This document shows, one piece after another, positions 17,251 to 26,658 of a DNA stretch of 64,000 nt. The notes beneath the pieces were generated by a model. It saw only the letters and a list, made by a program, of their open reading frames with translations. It ran no database searches and was not told where the DNA came from. How positions within the stretch are numbered: the stretch's first letter is position 1; each line of letters opens with the position of its first letter. A program made the position numbers and the translations under genes. Origin of the DNA: an uncultured Winogradskyella sp. (GTDB lineage Bacteria > Bacteroidota > Bacteroidia > Flavobacteriales > Flavobacteriaceae); assembly GCF_947501905.1 (NCBI RefSeq), contig NZ_CANMXL010000002.1:124001-188000 (forward strand). The letters run 5' to 3'.

Positions 17251-18828
17251 ATGAAGCGATTGCTATACTTCTTTATCTGTTTTGGATTATTAATCTTTTG
17301 GAGTTCTTGTCGTAACGATTTTGAATTCTCTCCAAGTACAGGAAATCTTGAATTTGCTAGAGATACCGTGTATTTAGATACCGTTTTTAATAATATTGGC
17401 TCTAGCACATATAATTTAAAAGTTTACAATCGCAGTGATAATGATATTGTTATTCCAACCATACAGTTAGAGCGTGGTACTGCTTCTTTTTATAGATTAA
17501 ATGTCGATGGAGGTACCGGCGAAGAAAACACTCCTCAAGAAGGTAAGTTTTTTGAAAATGTAGAATTACTCGCCAATGACAGCCTTTTCATTTTTATTGA
17601 AACCACTATTGATATTGCTACTCTCCCATCCTTAAATAACGAGTTTTTATACACCGATAGAATTTTATTTGATGGTGGAAGCTATCAACAAGATGTAGAT
17701 TTGGTGACCCTTGTAAGAGATGCGGTTTTTATATATCCCGATTTTCAAGGCAATAGCACCACTTTTGAAAACCTAAGTTTTGATGTCGATGGTGATGGTA
17801 TAGCAGACGAAACCCCGTTACCAGGACGTTTCCTTACAGATGCAGAATTAACCTTTACCAACGAAAAACCTTATGTGGTATATGGCTATGCTGCTGTAGA
17901 TGAAGGTAAGATTTTAACTATGGAAGCTGGAACACGTGTCCATTTTCATGCAGATTCTGGGATTTTAGTGACTAATAATGCAACTCTAAATATTAATGGT
18001 ACAGCAAGTACAGACCCAGAACTCTTGGAAAATGAAGTTATCCTTGAAGGCGATAGATTAGAACCTATTTTCTCGGATGTGCCAGGACAATGGGGAACTG
18101 TTTACCTTTTTAATGGCAGCGTAAACAATACCATTAATCACGCAACCATTAAGAATGCTACTATTGGTGTTTTAGCTGAAGGCAATGATGATGCTCCAAC
18201 TGATAAATTGATAATTACAAATTCTCAGATTTATAACACAAGCTCTTTTGGGCTTTTAGGAAGTGCCACTTCAATTACTGCAGAAAATGTGGTAATTAAT
18301 AACTCTGGGCAATCCTCTTTTGCAGGAACTGTTGGTGGCAAATACAACTTTACGCATTGTACTATTGCAAATTACTGGAATAATAGTTTTAGACAATTTC
18401 CGGCACTATTACTAAATGATTTTGCACAAATAGATGAATCTACTATTGGTACAAATCCTTTGGTTGAAGCCAATTTTAATAATTGCATCATCTACGGAAA
18501 TGATAACCCTGAATTTATTTTAGACCAACAAGGCGATACGTTTAACTTTAAATTTACCAATTGCCTCTTACGTTTTGATAATTCTAATTTAGAAGGAACT
18601 ACCAACTACGTTTTTACTGATGACACATTTTACGATAGTAATATCTTTAACGAAGACCCAGATTTTGAAGCGCCTTTCGATAACCTAATGCGTATTGGAG
18701 AAGATTCTGGAGCTAACGGTATTGGTAGTACACTATTTTCTATGCAGGTCCCATTTGATTTATTGAACGCCTCTCGTGCTGCATCACCTGATGCTGGTGC
18801 TTATGAGAGTGTTGTTTTTGAGGATTAA
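17251..18828 (+). CDS. large lipoprotein with right-handed beta-helix
   Basis: A 525-residue predicted lipoprotein (MKRLLYFFICFGLLIFWSSC, Cys20). An N-terminal Ig-like region (about 25-150: TVYLDTVFNNIGSSTYNLKVYNRSDNDIVIPTI) precedes a long parallel beta-helix (about 215-460) with repeating short strands such as TINHATIKNATIGVLAEG, LIITNSQIYNTSSFGLLG and ITAENVVINNSGQSS. Most such proteins are surface-exposed and bind or cleave polysaccharides, but no catalytic residues are evident. There is no T9SS tail; it ends in SPDAGAYESVVFED. Conserved Flavobacterial type; function unknown. Confidence 0.75.
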   Translation: MKRLLYFFICFGLLIFWSSCRNDFEFSPSTGNLEFARDTVYLDTVFNNIGSSTYNLKVYNRSDNDIVIPTIQLERGTASFYRLNVDGGTGEENTPQEGKFFENVELLANDSLFIFIETTIDIATLPSLNNEFLYTDRILFDGGSYQQDVDLVTLVRDAVFIYPDFQGNSTTFENLSFDVDGDGIADETPLPGRFLTDAELTFTNEKPYVVYGYAAVDEGKILTMEAGTRVHFHADSGILVTNNATLNINGTASTDPELLENEVILEGDRLEPIFSDVPGQWGTVYLFNGSVNNTINHATIKNATIGVLAEGNDDAPTDKLIITNSQIYNTSSFGLLGSATSITAENVVINNSGQSSFAGTVGGKYNFTHCTIANYWNNSFRQFPALLLNDFAQIDESTIGTNPLVEANFNNCIIYGNDNPEFILDQQGDTFNFKFTNCLLRFDNSNLEGTTNYVFTDDTFYDSNIFNEDPDFEAPFDNLMRIGEDSGANGIGSTLFSMQVPFDLLNASRAASPDAGAYESVVFED

Positions 18829-18840
18829 CTCAATACAAAA

Positions 18841-19770
18841 TTATAAATCATTATACATAATAACCTTTAAGCTAGAGTCTAATCGTTTAAGCTCTTCACT
18901 AACGGCTTTTGCGTGACCAGCACCGACAATTAATACGCTACGATTTACATTATTTTCTTTTAACACTTCTAATATGTTTTTAGCCATATTTACATTTCTA
19001 TCATCCCACTTTTTTTGTTGTAACTCATAATCATCCCCACTGAACCCTTCGTATCGCAATGAATTAATTCTATAATAAGAGTCAAGCGTTGATGGTTTAT
19101 TCATATATCTTCCCAATGACCAAGACAAGCCAGCAAAAATATTTCCCCAAGTATCTTTTCGCATAGCTTTTTTAAATGCTTTTTTACCTTCTTTAGTTCC
19201 TGACTTCATAGCACGTTGCCATGCAGGCCAATAACCTTGATAACCAGCATGACTATCTACGCCATAAACAGATTTTAAATCTAGTTGACGCATTAACTGA
19301 AAGGTTAAATCAGGATTTTGGTTACCGTATGGTTTAAATTTCTTTGTAGCACCATGCCTCGCAAAATAGCGGTACATTCTATGATTTCCTTGATTTCCTC
19401 TACTCAAATAATAGTCTTGCAGTTTCCTAAATTGTAAGCTATCTAATTCCTTGTTAGAAGTCTTAATTAATTTCGCTATTTCTTCTTTATCAATCTTATA
19501 AGACGCTTTTTTCTTAAGATAAGCCTCTTTAAATTTAGAATTCCACTCACCCATAGCTGCTGTATCGCCCGTTTTAGAATACTCAGCCATGATTAACTCA
19601 GGTCTATACTTTAATATCTTCTTAACCATAGGCTTATAAGCACGTTTTACAATACCTGGAAGTTGGTGCATATCACCTACTATTAATACTTCTTGCTTTT
19701 CTTGAGAAAATGAAAAATTAAAAGCTATTAGCAATACGCTTATTAATTTGATTAAGTTTTTAGCTTTCAT
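18841..19770 (-). CDS. secreted DUF5694/TraB-ChaN-like protein (paralogue 1)
   Basis: A 309-residue exported protein (signal MKAKNLIKLISVLLIAFNFSFSQ). The core starts with EVLIVGDMHQLPG and ends with VLIVGAGHAKAVSEELKRL, so a Gly-x-x-His is found at both ends of the fold. This is the pattern of the EreA/ChaN/TraB-like superfamily. The middle is helical and Lys/Tyr-rich. It lies 51 nt after a longer relative (19822-20709) on the same strand, so they form a tandem pair. Whether it hydrolyses anything is unknown; metal binding via the paired His is plausible. Confidence 0.6.
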   Translation of the reverse strand: MKAKNLIKLISVLLIAFNFSFSQEKQEVLIVGDMHQLPGIVKRAYKPMVKKILKYRPELIMAEYSKTGDTAAMGEWNSKFKEAYLKKKASYKIDKEEIAKLIKTSNKELDSLQFRKLQDYYLSRGNQGNHRMYRYFARHGATKKFKPYGNQNPDLTFQLMRQLDLKSVYGVDSHAGYQGYWPAWQRAMKSGTKEGKKAFKKAMRKDTWGNIFAGLSWSLGRYMNKPSTLDSYYRINSLRYEGFSGDDYELQQKKWDDRNVNMAKNILEVLKENNVNRSVLIVGAGHAKAVSEELKRLDSSLKVIMYNDL

Positions 19771-19821
19771 GAGTTATAGATGTGTTTGTGACTTTAATTT
19801 TAAGGTTTAAGAGTGCCCTTT

Positions 19822-20709
19822 TTACTGTGATTTTTTAGCTAACCATTCACTTGTAGGTACAACTTCAAAATAAGGGTTAGCGTTAAACAAGTTTTCTATA
19901 ATTGGAATATGGTCTGCTCCCATTATCAAAAATATGGCATCATCATTTTCATAATCCACTTGGTTTATCATTTTGGTATATATAAGTATATTTCGTCTAT
20001 ACCAATCAGTTATTACTTCAGCACCAAGCAAGGTATTATCATCTTCATAATTATAATAATCTGTACTACCCATCAATGGCCAATTAGAAATATAGCTTGC
20101 ATGTGATGCATTCTTCACTTTATCACTATTTATCCATCGTATGTAATCTAGCAGACTAACACTTTGCATTAATGAGTCTTCATCAATAATATCTTCTTGT
20201 CGCTCTACAGTACCAATTCGTTTTCCTTCAATAATATCCTTTTGATTATTATTTTCTGCGTATTCGTATGCTATATTATTTAAATAACCATATCTACCTG
20301 GATGATCGCATAAATAGACACTATCATGATTAAGTTGCCTTGCAACTCTAAAGCCTACTTGGAAGATTTCATTCTTAACTTTAAGTGGTCTATCCATTTG
20401 CCTATACTTGCTATATAATGAGTTCATTTTATTTTGAAACTCAAATTCTGGTTGTCGCTCCAAGAACACTTTATTCGGTTTTCCGCTAGCTATAATGTTA
20501 CTGAGTTTTTCAATACTTTTTTGATGTATAGAATCTAGAACATTATACGTTGAATCTGTTTGCGCAAAATGAAAGGTCCCTAACAAATAAACTTTAATCG
20601 TTTTGGAGTTAGAAACTTGATTAATTTCGTCTTTGTTTTCTTTATGACTTTCACAACTAAAAATCAATAGGATAAAAACTAGAAGGATATTTTGAATTCT
20701 ACTTGACAT
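19822..20709 (-). CDS. DUF5694 family lipoprotein (paralogue 2)
   Basis: A 295-residue predicted lipoprotein (MSSRIQNILLVFILLIFSC, Cys19). It opens with IKVYLLGTFHFAQTD, the usual DUF5694 start, followed by KVFLERQPEFEFQ (conserved Glu) and, near the C-terminus, AIFLIMGADHIPIIENLF, giving the paired GT(F)H/G-x-D-H motif. The same overall plan is seen in the neighbour at 18841. Members of this superfamily are proposed metal-dependent hydrolases, without firm biochemistry. It likely shares a transcript with the neighbour. Confidence 0.75.
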   Translation of the reverse strand: MSSRIQNILLVFILLIFSCESHKENKDEINQVSNSKTIKVYLLGTFHFAQTDSTYNVLDSIHQKSIEKLSNIIASGKPNKVFLERQPEFEFQNKMNSLYSKYRQMDRPLKVKNEIFQVGFRVARQLNHDSVYLCDHPGRYGYLNNIAYEYAENNNQKDIIEGKRIGTVERQEDIIDEDSLMQSVSLLDYIRWINSDKVKNASHASYISNWPLMGSTDYYNYEDDNTLLGAEVITDWYRRNILIYTKMINQVDYENDDAIFLIMGADHIPIIENLFNANPYFEVVPTSEWLAKKSQ

Positions 20710-20819
20710 AGTCTCATTTTTAATGTTAAGTCAAAATTCTAATACTTTTCCATTAAAAAGAAAGAGAATCTGTGAATGAAAGAAATGTCTCGGTCAAATT
20801 TTGAACTACTTAATGAATA

Positions 20820-20854
20820 AAGTTTACAGACAAAATTTTAAAGTTCACAGATAA
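20820..20854 (+). promoter_or_regulatory. 21-bp-spaced direct repeat, probable LytTR binding site
   Basis: AAGTTTACAGACAA (20820-20833) and AAGTTCACAGATAA (20841-20854) agree at 12 of 14 positions and are offset by exactly 21 bp. LytTR regulators such as AgrA bind two direct 9-bp repeats with this offset. It lies 40 nt upstream of the LytS/LytTR operon, with weak -7 boxes (TATATTTA 20871-20878 or TAGTTTCG 20881-20888) after it. Autoregulation is inferred. Confidence 0.5.
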
Positions 20855-20893
20855 CCCTCTCATATAAGCCTATATTTAATTAGTTTCGCAATT

Positions 20894-21928
20894 ATGAAAA
20901 TGGATATCAAAAAATTAGCATTATGTTTTTTTCTCTATTACATAGTAACTGATGTATTCAGAGGTATTATTAATTCAAATTCTTTTAGTGAAGCTTTAGT
21001 GTATAATTTACAACCAAGGATTATTGCTTTAACGATTTCTGTAGGTTTCATATTCTTTTTATTTACGATTTCTTCATACTTCATATTTTTTAAGAGATAT
21101 AATAAGAAACCGTTTTGGAGTAATTTATTAATTACGGTTTTGATTGCGATACTTATTATCTTTTTAAGATACTTTTTAGAGGAAATTATTTTTAGACATT
21201 TATTTGGATTTGGAAATTATAATAAAGACGTATCTCTAAGCTATTATTTGATAGATAATTTCTATTATGCCTTTCAATATTGTGCACTTGGAATCATCTT
21301 CTACTTCTGGCAATATTCAAAATTTAAAGATGAAAGTAATAGTCAGTTGTTATTAGAAAAGCAGCAAATGGAGCTAGATTTATTACGCTCTCAAACTAAT
21401 CCTCATTTTTTATTCAATACATTAAATAATATCTATGCATTAATACATACAAATTCTGATAAAGCCTTAGGCGCCATTGAAAAACTATCGTCCTTGCTAA
21501 GATATTCATTATACAAAACCAAAACTGATGTATTACTCGAAGATGAAATATCACAAATTAGAAATTTTATAGACCTAGAAAGCTTCAGGCATAAAGAGGA
21601 ACCAAATTTAAAATTGAATATAGAAGGAATTACTAAAGGTGTCCGAGTGCCTCAATTTTTATTATTACCATTTGTAGAAAATGCTTTTAAACATGGTAAA
21701 TTGCATAGTCATAACCTACCAATTACAATTACATTAGACGTTACTGACATGAAAATAAAATATATGGTTACCAACGAAATAGAGCAAAAGAAAAAGGATA
21801 AAGTTGGCGGAATAGGTTTAGATAATTTAAAAAAACGATTAGAGCTTTTGTATCCAAAGAACCATATGTTTTTATGTAAAGCAGGGAATTCAGCATTTAC
21901 TGCCCAACTCGAAATACCTTTGCAATGA
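20894..21928 (+). CDS. LytS/YpdA-type sensor histidine kinase
   Basis: A 344-residue membrane kinase. Four hydrophobic helices (about 5-25, 42-65, 80-100 and 115-140) form the sensor part; a coiled linker (LLLEKQQMELDLLRSQ) leads to the His_kinase motif SQTNPHFLFNTLNNIYALI with phospho-acceptor His171. The GHKL domain follows, with LLLPFVENAFKHG and VGGIGLDNLKKRLELLYP. It overlaps the response regulator by 4 nt (ATGA, 21925-21928), so they are coupled. There is no periplasmic sensor domain of note, so the stimulus is probably membrane-linked. Confidence 0.92.
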   Translation: MKMDIKKLALCFFLYYIVTDVFRGIINSNSFSEALVYNLQPRIIALTISVGFIFFLFTISSYFIFFKRYNKKPFWSNLLITVLIAILIIFLRYFLEEIIFRHLFGFGNYNKDVSLSYYLIDNFYYAFQYCALGIIFYFWQYSKFKDESNSQLLLEKQQMELDLLRSQTNPHFLFNTLNNIYALIHTNSDKALGAIEKLSSLLRYSLYKTKTDVLLEDEISQIRNFIDLESFRHKEEPNLKLNIEGITKGVRVPQFLLLPFVENAFKHGKLHSHNLPITITLDVTDMKIKYMVTNEIEQKKKDKVGGIGLDNLKKRLELLYPKNHMFLCKAGNSAFTAQLEIPLQ

Positions 21929-22605
21929 CTTGTATTATTATAGACGACGAACCTTTGGCTATTGATTTACTAGAATCCTATGCTTCTAAAATTGAAGACT
22001 TAGAAGTCATTGGTACTTTTAATAATGCGTTAGATGCACTAAAAATACTTCGTGAAAAGTCAGTTGATTTGCTGTTCTTGGATATACAAATGCCCGAGAT
22101 TACTGGTGTAGAATTCAAAAAAATAATAAGCCCAGATATAAATGTAATTTTTACTACGGCATATTCGGATTATGCATTAGAAAGTTATGACTTAAATGCC
22201 GTTGATTATTTATTAAAACCTATAACCTTTCAACGCTTTATACAAGCTGTAGAAAAAGTAAAGAAAAAAAGTGCAGCCTCAATTACAAATGATAATAGTG
22301 AGTATCTATTTGTAAAAACGGAATACCGTCATCAAAAAATATTTTTTTCAGATATTTTGTTTCTTAAAGGCTTGAGCGATTATGTATCAATCCAAACTAA
22401 AAGTGGCAAAGTTTTGACATTGCAAAACATGAAAGATTTCGAAAAGAACTTACCGAAGGACAAATTCATTCGTGTGCACAAATCCTACATCGTAAGCTTA
22501 GAACATATAGAATACATAGAACGCAATCGCATAATTATTCAAGGAGAACATATACCAATTGGTGCAACCTACAAAGATGCGTTTTGGGCTAAAATTAATG
22601 GATAG
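21925..22605 (+). CDS. LytTR family response regulator
   Basis: A 226-residue regulator. The receiver domain has IIDDEP (acidic pocket), phospho-acceptor Asp53 (LLFLDIQMPE) and Lys in YLLKP. The C-terminal LytTR DNA-binding domain contains YLFVKTEYRHQKIFFSDILFLKGLSDYVSIQTKSGKVLTLQNMKDFEKNLPKDKFIRVHKSYIVSLEHIEYIERNRIII, as in AgrA/YehT-type proteins. It is the partner of the kinase just upstream. A 21-bp direct repeat in front of the operon is a likely target. Convergent with glyA (2 nt apart). Confidence 0.94.
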   Translation: MTCIIIDDEPLAIDLLESYASKIEDLEVIGTFNNALDALKILREKSVDLLFLDIQMPEITGVEFKKIISPDINVIFTTAYSDYALESYDLNAVDYLLKPITFQRFIQAVEKVKKKSAASITNDNSEYLFVKTEYRHQKIFFSDILFLKGLSDYVSIQTKSGKVLTLQNMKDFEKNLPKDKFIRVHKSYIVSLEHIEYIERNRIIIQGEHIPIGATYKDAFWAKING

Positions 22606-22607
22606 AT

Positions 22608-23882
22608 TTACCCATTAAATAAAGGTCTATCGCTCATTAGATTATTTACTTTTTCAGCAACAGTTTCAAGTACAGTTTCATTATCATGATTGGCAATCAC
22701 TTCATCAATTAAGTCAACCACATAAGCCATATCCTCTTCTTTAAGACCACGAGTTGTAATTGCTGGTGTACCAACTCTAATACCCGAAGTCACAAACGGA
22801 GATTCTGTATCAAAAGGTACCATGTTTTTATTTACGGTAATATCTGCTTTCACTAGTGCTTGTTCTGCCGCTTTCCCTGTGATGTCTTTATTACGCAGGT
22901 CAATTAACATCATATGGTTATCAGTACCATTAGAAATTAAGTTATAATCCTTAGCCACAAATGCTTTAGCCATCGCATCAGCATTGGCTTTCACTTGTAG
23001 CATATAATGTAAAAACTCGTCGGTTAAACATTCGCCAAAAGCAATTGCTTTGGCAGCAATGATATGCTCTAATGGCCCACCTTGATTTCCAGGGAATACT
23101 CCAGAGTCTAAAAGACCAGACATTTTACGCAAGTTTCCATTCTTGAGTCTTAACCCAAATGGATTTTCAAAATTTTCACCCATCATTATAAGCCCTCCAC
23201 GTGGTCCACGCAATGTTTTATGCGTAGTCGTTGTTACAATATGGCAATGTGGCATTGGGTCATTTAAAATTCCTTTTGCAATTAACCCTGCTGGATGCGA
23301 AATATCAGCGAGTAAAAGTGCACCAACATTATCAGCCACTTCTCTAAATTTTGTAAAATCAATATCTCTTGAATACGCAGAAGCACCGGCAATAATCATC
23401 TTTGGCTTTTCCTTTTCAGCCATATCAGATAACATCTCATAATCGATATATCCTGTGTCTTTTTTTACACCATAAAATGTTGGTCTATATAAACGTCCAG
23501 AAAAATTAACTGGTGACCCATGTGTTAAGTGACCACCATGAGATAAATCAAAACCTAAAATAGTATCTCCAGGCTTTAAACATGCATGATATACTGCCGT
23601 ATTAGCTTGACTTCCTGAGTGTGGTTGTACATTGGCATATGCAGCACCAAATAATGTTTTAGCACGGTCAATGGCAATATTTTCAACCTCATCTACGACT
23701 TCACAACCGCCATAATAGCGCTTACCAGGATAGCCTTCAGCATATTTATTAGTTAATACAGAACCTGCAGCTTCCATAACCTGCGGACTTGTAAAATTTT
23801 CTGATGCAATAAGTTCTATGCCATCAATCTGACGCTCTTTTTCAGCTTCAATTAATTCAAATATTTGTTCGTCGCGTTGCAT
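22608..23882 (-). CDS. glyA: serine hydroxymethyltransferase
   Basis: A 424-residue PLP enzyme that moves a one-carbon unit between serine and tetrahydrofolate. Seen: [40 protein letters not shown], the [11 protein letters not shown] loop, [11 protein letters not shown], and the PLP lysine in [14 protein letters not shown]. Length as expected for bacteria. It is cytoplasmic. A -7 box TATTTTTG (minus strand, plus-strand 23911-23918) lies 29 nt upstream, divergent from fahA. Highly conserved, no oddities. Confidence 0.98.
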   Translation of the reverse strand: MQRDEQIFELIEAEKERQIDGIELIASENFTSPQVMEAAGSVLTNKYAEGYPGKRYYGGCEVVDEVENIAIDRAKTLFGAAYANVQPHSGSQANTAVYHACLKPGDTILGFDLSHGGHLTHGSPVNFSGRLYRPTFYGVKKDTGYIDYEMLSDMAEKEKPKMIIAGASAYSRDIDFTKFREVADNVGALLLADISHPAGLIAKGILNDPMPHCHIVTTTTHKTLRGPRGGLIMMGENFENPFGLRLKNGNLRKMSGLLDSGVFPGNQGGPLEHIIAAKAIAFGECLTDEFLHYMLQVKANADAMAKAFVAKDYNLISNGTDNHMMLIDLRNKDITGKAAEQALVKADITVNKNMVPFDTESPFVTSGIRVGTPAITTRGLKEEDMAYVVDLIDEVIANHDNETVLETVAEKVNNLMSDRPLFNG

Positions 23883-23951
23883 ATAGTTTAATATGATGTT
23901 AAATGAGTTTCAAAAATACGAATTACATTAGTTTAAATTTGAAAAATCACG

Positions 23952-23959
23952 TAGATTTG
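23952..23959 (+). promoter_or_regulatory. -7 box for fahA
   Basis: TAGATTTG fits TAnnTTTG and lies 37 nt before the ATG at 23996. A longer frame from 23903 would contain it, so the box supports the shorter start. No clear -33 TTG. Confidence 0.45.
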
Positions 23960-23995
23960 AATGTAAATAATCAACATTTAATCAACAGAAGCCCT

Positions 23996-25288
23996 ATGCC
24001 TTTATCAGCAAATAATCCAAACAGAACATCATGGTTATACGTTAACAAATATTCTGATTTTCCAATTCAGAATATTCCCTTTGGTGTGTTTCTAACTAAA
24101 GATGATATTATTACTATCGGAACACGAATTGGTGATACAGCCATTGACTTAGGTGCTTTGCATCAATTGGGTTATTTTGAAGGTATTCCACTGACAGATG
24201 ATATTTTTCTTCAAGATTCTTTGAATGACTTTATTGCAGATGGAAGAAAAACATGGAGAGCTGTTAGAAACAGAATTGCAGAAATTTTTGATAAGAACAA
24301 TGATACTTTAAAAAATAATACGGCACATAAAGAAACTATTTGCTTCCGCTTGGATGAGATTGAAATGAAAATGCCTGTACTCGTTGGTGATTATACCGAT
24401 TTTTATGCAAGCAAAGAGCATGCTACTAATGTTGGGACAATGTTTCGAGGTGCAGAAAATGCTTTAATGCCAAACTGGTTACACATGCCAGTCGGATACC
24501 ATGGAAGAAGTTCTTCGATTGTAACAACACATACGCCAATACATAGACCACAAGGACAAACACTTCCTGAAGGTGCAGACAAACCTGTATTTGGACCAAG
24601 CAAATTGGTAGATTTTGAATTAGAAATGGCATTTATAACCACTGATGCTAACGACCTTGGAGAGCCAATCCCTATTGATGAAGCTGAGGAATATATCTTT
24701 GGTTTAGTGGTGTTCAATGATTGGTCTGCTAGAGATATTCAAAAGTGGGAGTATGTTCCACTAGGCCCATTTTTAGGCAAAAACTTCGCTTCATCAATGT
24801 CACCATGGATAGTCACTTTAGACGCTTTAGAACCTTTTAGAGTTGAAAGTCCAAAACAAGACCCACAACCGCTTCCTTACCTAAAGACAAAAGGTAAGCA
24901 TAGTTTTGATATTAAATTAGAAGTTGGCATACAACCTAAAGATGGTAAAGAAACGACTGTATGCAAATCCAACTTCCAATACATGTATTGGAATATGGCA
25001 CAGCAATTGGCGCACCATACAGTTAATGGTTGCCCTGTAAATTCTGGTGATATGATGGGTAGTGGCACCATATCTGGACCGACAGAAGATTCTTACGGTT
25101 CTATGCTAGAATTATCATGGAAAGGCACAAAACCTCTTAAAATGAAAGACGGTACTGAACGCAAATTCATTAATGATTACGACACTGTTATTATGCGCGG
25201 CTATTGCGAAAATGACGATGTTCGCATTGGTTTTGGCCAAGTAAAAACACAGTTATTACCAGTTTTTAACCCAAAGAAAAACAAATAG
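23996..25288 (+). CDS. fahA: fumarylacetoacetase
   Basis: A 430-residue enzyme of the last step of tyrosine/homogentisate degradation, splitting fumarylacetoacetate into fumarate and acetoacetate. N-domain: NNPNRTSWL...DFPIQNIPFGVF. Catalytic domain: VGDYTDFYASKEHATNVGTMFRG (metal site Asp), PVGYHGRSSSIV, DFELEMAF (Glu pair), VVFNDWSARDIQKWEYVPLGPFLGKNF. The start was put at ATG 23996 rather than 23903: family members begin here and a -7 box lies within the longer extension. A terminator follows at 25306. No homogentisate dioxygenase is adjacent. Confidence 0.95.
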   Translation: MPLSANNPNRTSWLYVNKYSDFPIQNIPFGVFLTKDDIITIGTRIGDTAIDLGALHQLGYFEGIPLTDDIFLQDSLNDFIADGRKTWRAVRNRIAEIFDKNNDTLKNNTAHKETICFRLDEIEMKMPVLVGDYTDFYASKEHATNVGTMFRGAENALMPNWLHMPVGYHGRSSSIVTTHTPIHRPQGQTLPEGADKPVFGPSKLVDFELEMAFITTDANDLGEPIPIDEAEEYIFGLVVFNDWSARDIQKWEYVPLGPFLGKNFASSMSPWIVTLDALEPFRVESPKQDPQPLPYLKTKGKHSFDIKLEVGIQPKDGKETTVCKSNFQYMYWNMAQQLAHHTVNGCPVNSGDMMGSGTISGPTEDSYGSMLELSWKGTKPLKMKDGTERKFINDYDTVIMRGYCENDDVRIGFGQVKTQLLPVFNPKKNK

Positions 25289-25305
25289 TTACCAATAAAT
25301 AGAAT

Positions 25306-25336
25306 AAAAAAGTCCAGTTTTTAGCTGGACTTTTTT
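25306..25336 (+). terminator. intrinsic terminator after fahA
   Basis: The stem AAAAAGTCCAG/CTGGACTTTTT has a loop of seven and is followed by a T run. Confidence 0.85.
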
Positions 25337-25407
25337 ATGTTTGGCATAGCTATTGAAATCTACAATATAATCTCGATTATCGAGTGAAACCTTAAAAACC
25401 TACGATT

Positions 25408-26583
25408 ATGAAAAAAACTACTCTATTACTCGTATTAGTTGCATTCGTCGTTTCGTGCGGATCAAAGAAAAAGGTGGAACGCGCCCTAACATCTGGTAAC
25501 TATAATGAAGCCATTTACAAAGCTGTAAAAAAGTTAAGCACTAACAAAGAAGCAAAACGTAAGCAAGACTACATTCTTTTGCTTAAAGATGCTTACGATA
25601 AGGCCAACGAAAGAGATTTAAATGCTATTGCTAGTCTAAAAGCCAGTAATAATCCTGAATACTACAAGCGTGTTTTTGAAACATACAATGCTTTAGACCA
25701 GAGGCAGAATGCTGTTAGACCGCTCTTGCCATTGCGTATAAAAGGTCGTGAGGTGTTTTTTAAACGCACTGATTTTACAAATGATATAGTCGAAGCCCGT
25801 GAAAATGTCTCTGATTATTTTTATGAAAAAGGTATTGCACTTTTAGAAGGCGATGATAAATTTCAAATAAGAGATGCTTATAACACCTTAGCATATATTG
25901 AAGATATAAATCCTAACTATGAGAAAACGCGTGAATTGATGCAAGAAGCGCATGAGCGTGGAACTGTCCATGTGATTGTCGCTATAGAAAATCAGACGAA
26001 TCAAATCATTCCAAGACGTTTGGAAGATGCCCTATTGGATTTTGACACCTATGGTTTAAATCAATTTTGGACGGAGTATCATGCATACGAAAAAGATAGT
26101 ATGGTATATGATTATGCCATGCAATTGCGATTGGCAAGAATAAATATTTCTCCAGAACAAATCAGAGAACGTGAAGTTTTACGCCAAAGAGAAGTCAAAG
26201 ATGGATGGCAATATCAATTAGATGCTAACGGTAACGTTGCAAAAGATAGTCTTGGTAATGATATTAAAGAAGATAAAATTATAACTGTTAGAGCTCGACT
26301 TTTAGAATTCGAACAATTTAAACAAGCCGAAATTTTAGCCAATGTTGTTTTTACTGATTTAAAAGCTCAAGAAACTATCGAGCAGTTTAATATAGATAGT
26401 GGTTTCATTTTTGAGCATTTCTATGCCACCTATAGAGGTGATAGACGCGCACTAAACAGTGATGATAGAAACATAATTAGAAATCGTCCAGTACAATTTC
26501 CAACTAACGAACAAATGGTATTTGATTCTGGTGAAGATTTAAAGCTAAAGCTGAAGGATATTATTTCGGATTATAAGTTATGA
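25408..26583 (+). CDS. conserved Flavobacterial lipoprotein, unknown function
   Basis: A 391-residue lipoprotein (MKKTTLLLVLVAFVVSC, Cys17). Residues 22-180 are alpha-helical with TPR-like spacing (ALTSGNYNEAIYKAVKKL, QDYILLLKDAYDKANERDLNAI, DAYNTLAYIEDINPNYEKTRELMQEA). The later half is mixed with GTVHVIVAIENQTNQIIPRRLEDALLDF and an RQREVKDGWQYQLDANGNVAKD hairpin. It belongs to a family widespread in Flavobacteriaceae without a function. Monocistronic, flanked by terminators. Confidence 0.7.
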   Translation: MKKTTLLLVLVAFVVSCGSKKKVERALTSGNYNEAIYKAVKKLSTNKEAKRKQDYILLLKDAYDKANERDLNAIASLKASNNPEYYKRVFETYNALDQRQNAVRPLLPLRIKGREVFFKRTDFTNDIVEARENVSDYFYEKGIALLEGDDKFQIRDAYNTLAYIEDINPNYEKTRELMQEAHERGTVHVIVAIENQTNQIIPRRLEDALLDFDTYGLNQFWTEYHAYEKDSMVYDYAMQLRLARINISPEQIREREVLRQREVKDGWQYQLDANGNVAKDSLGNDIKEDKIITVRARLLEFEQFKQAEILANVVFTDLKAQETIEQFNIDSGFIFEHFYATYRGDRRALNSDDRNIIRNRPVQFPTNEQMVFDSGEDLKLKLKDIISDYKL

Positions 26584-26587
26584 TCAA

Positions 26588-26620
26588 CAAAAAAAGCCTC
26601 GATATATCGGGGGCTTTTTC
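26588..26620 (+). terminator. intrinsic terminator after the 25408 lipoprotein gene
   Basis: AAAAAAGCC and GGGCTTTTT form the stem around a GATATATC centre, followed by T residues. Confidence 0.75.
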
Positions 26621-26658
26621 TCGTCTTTTCTTTAATTTCACAAAACAAAAAACATGTT

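Noticed and set aside
23903..23995. N-terminal extension of fumarylacetoacetase
   Set aside because: Not found in the family, and a -7 promoter box lies inside it.
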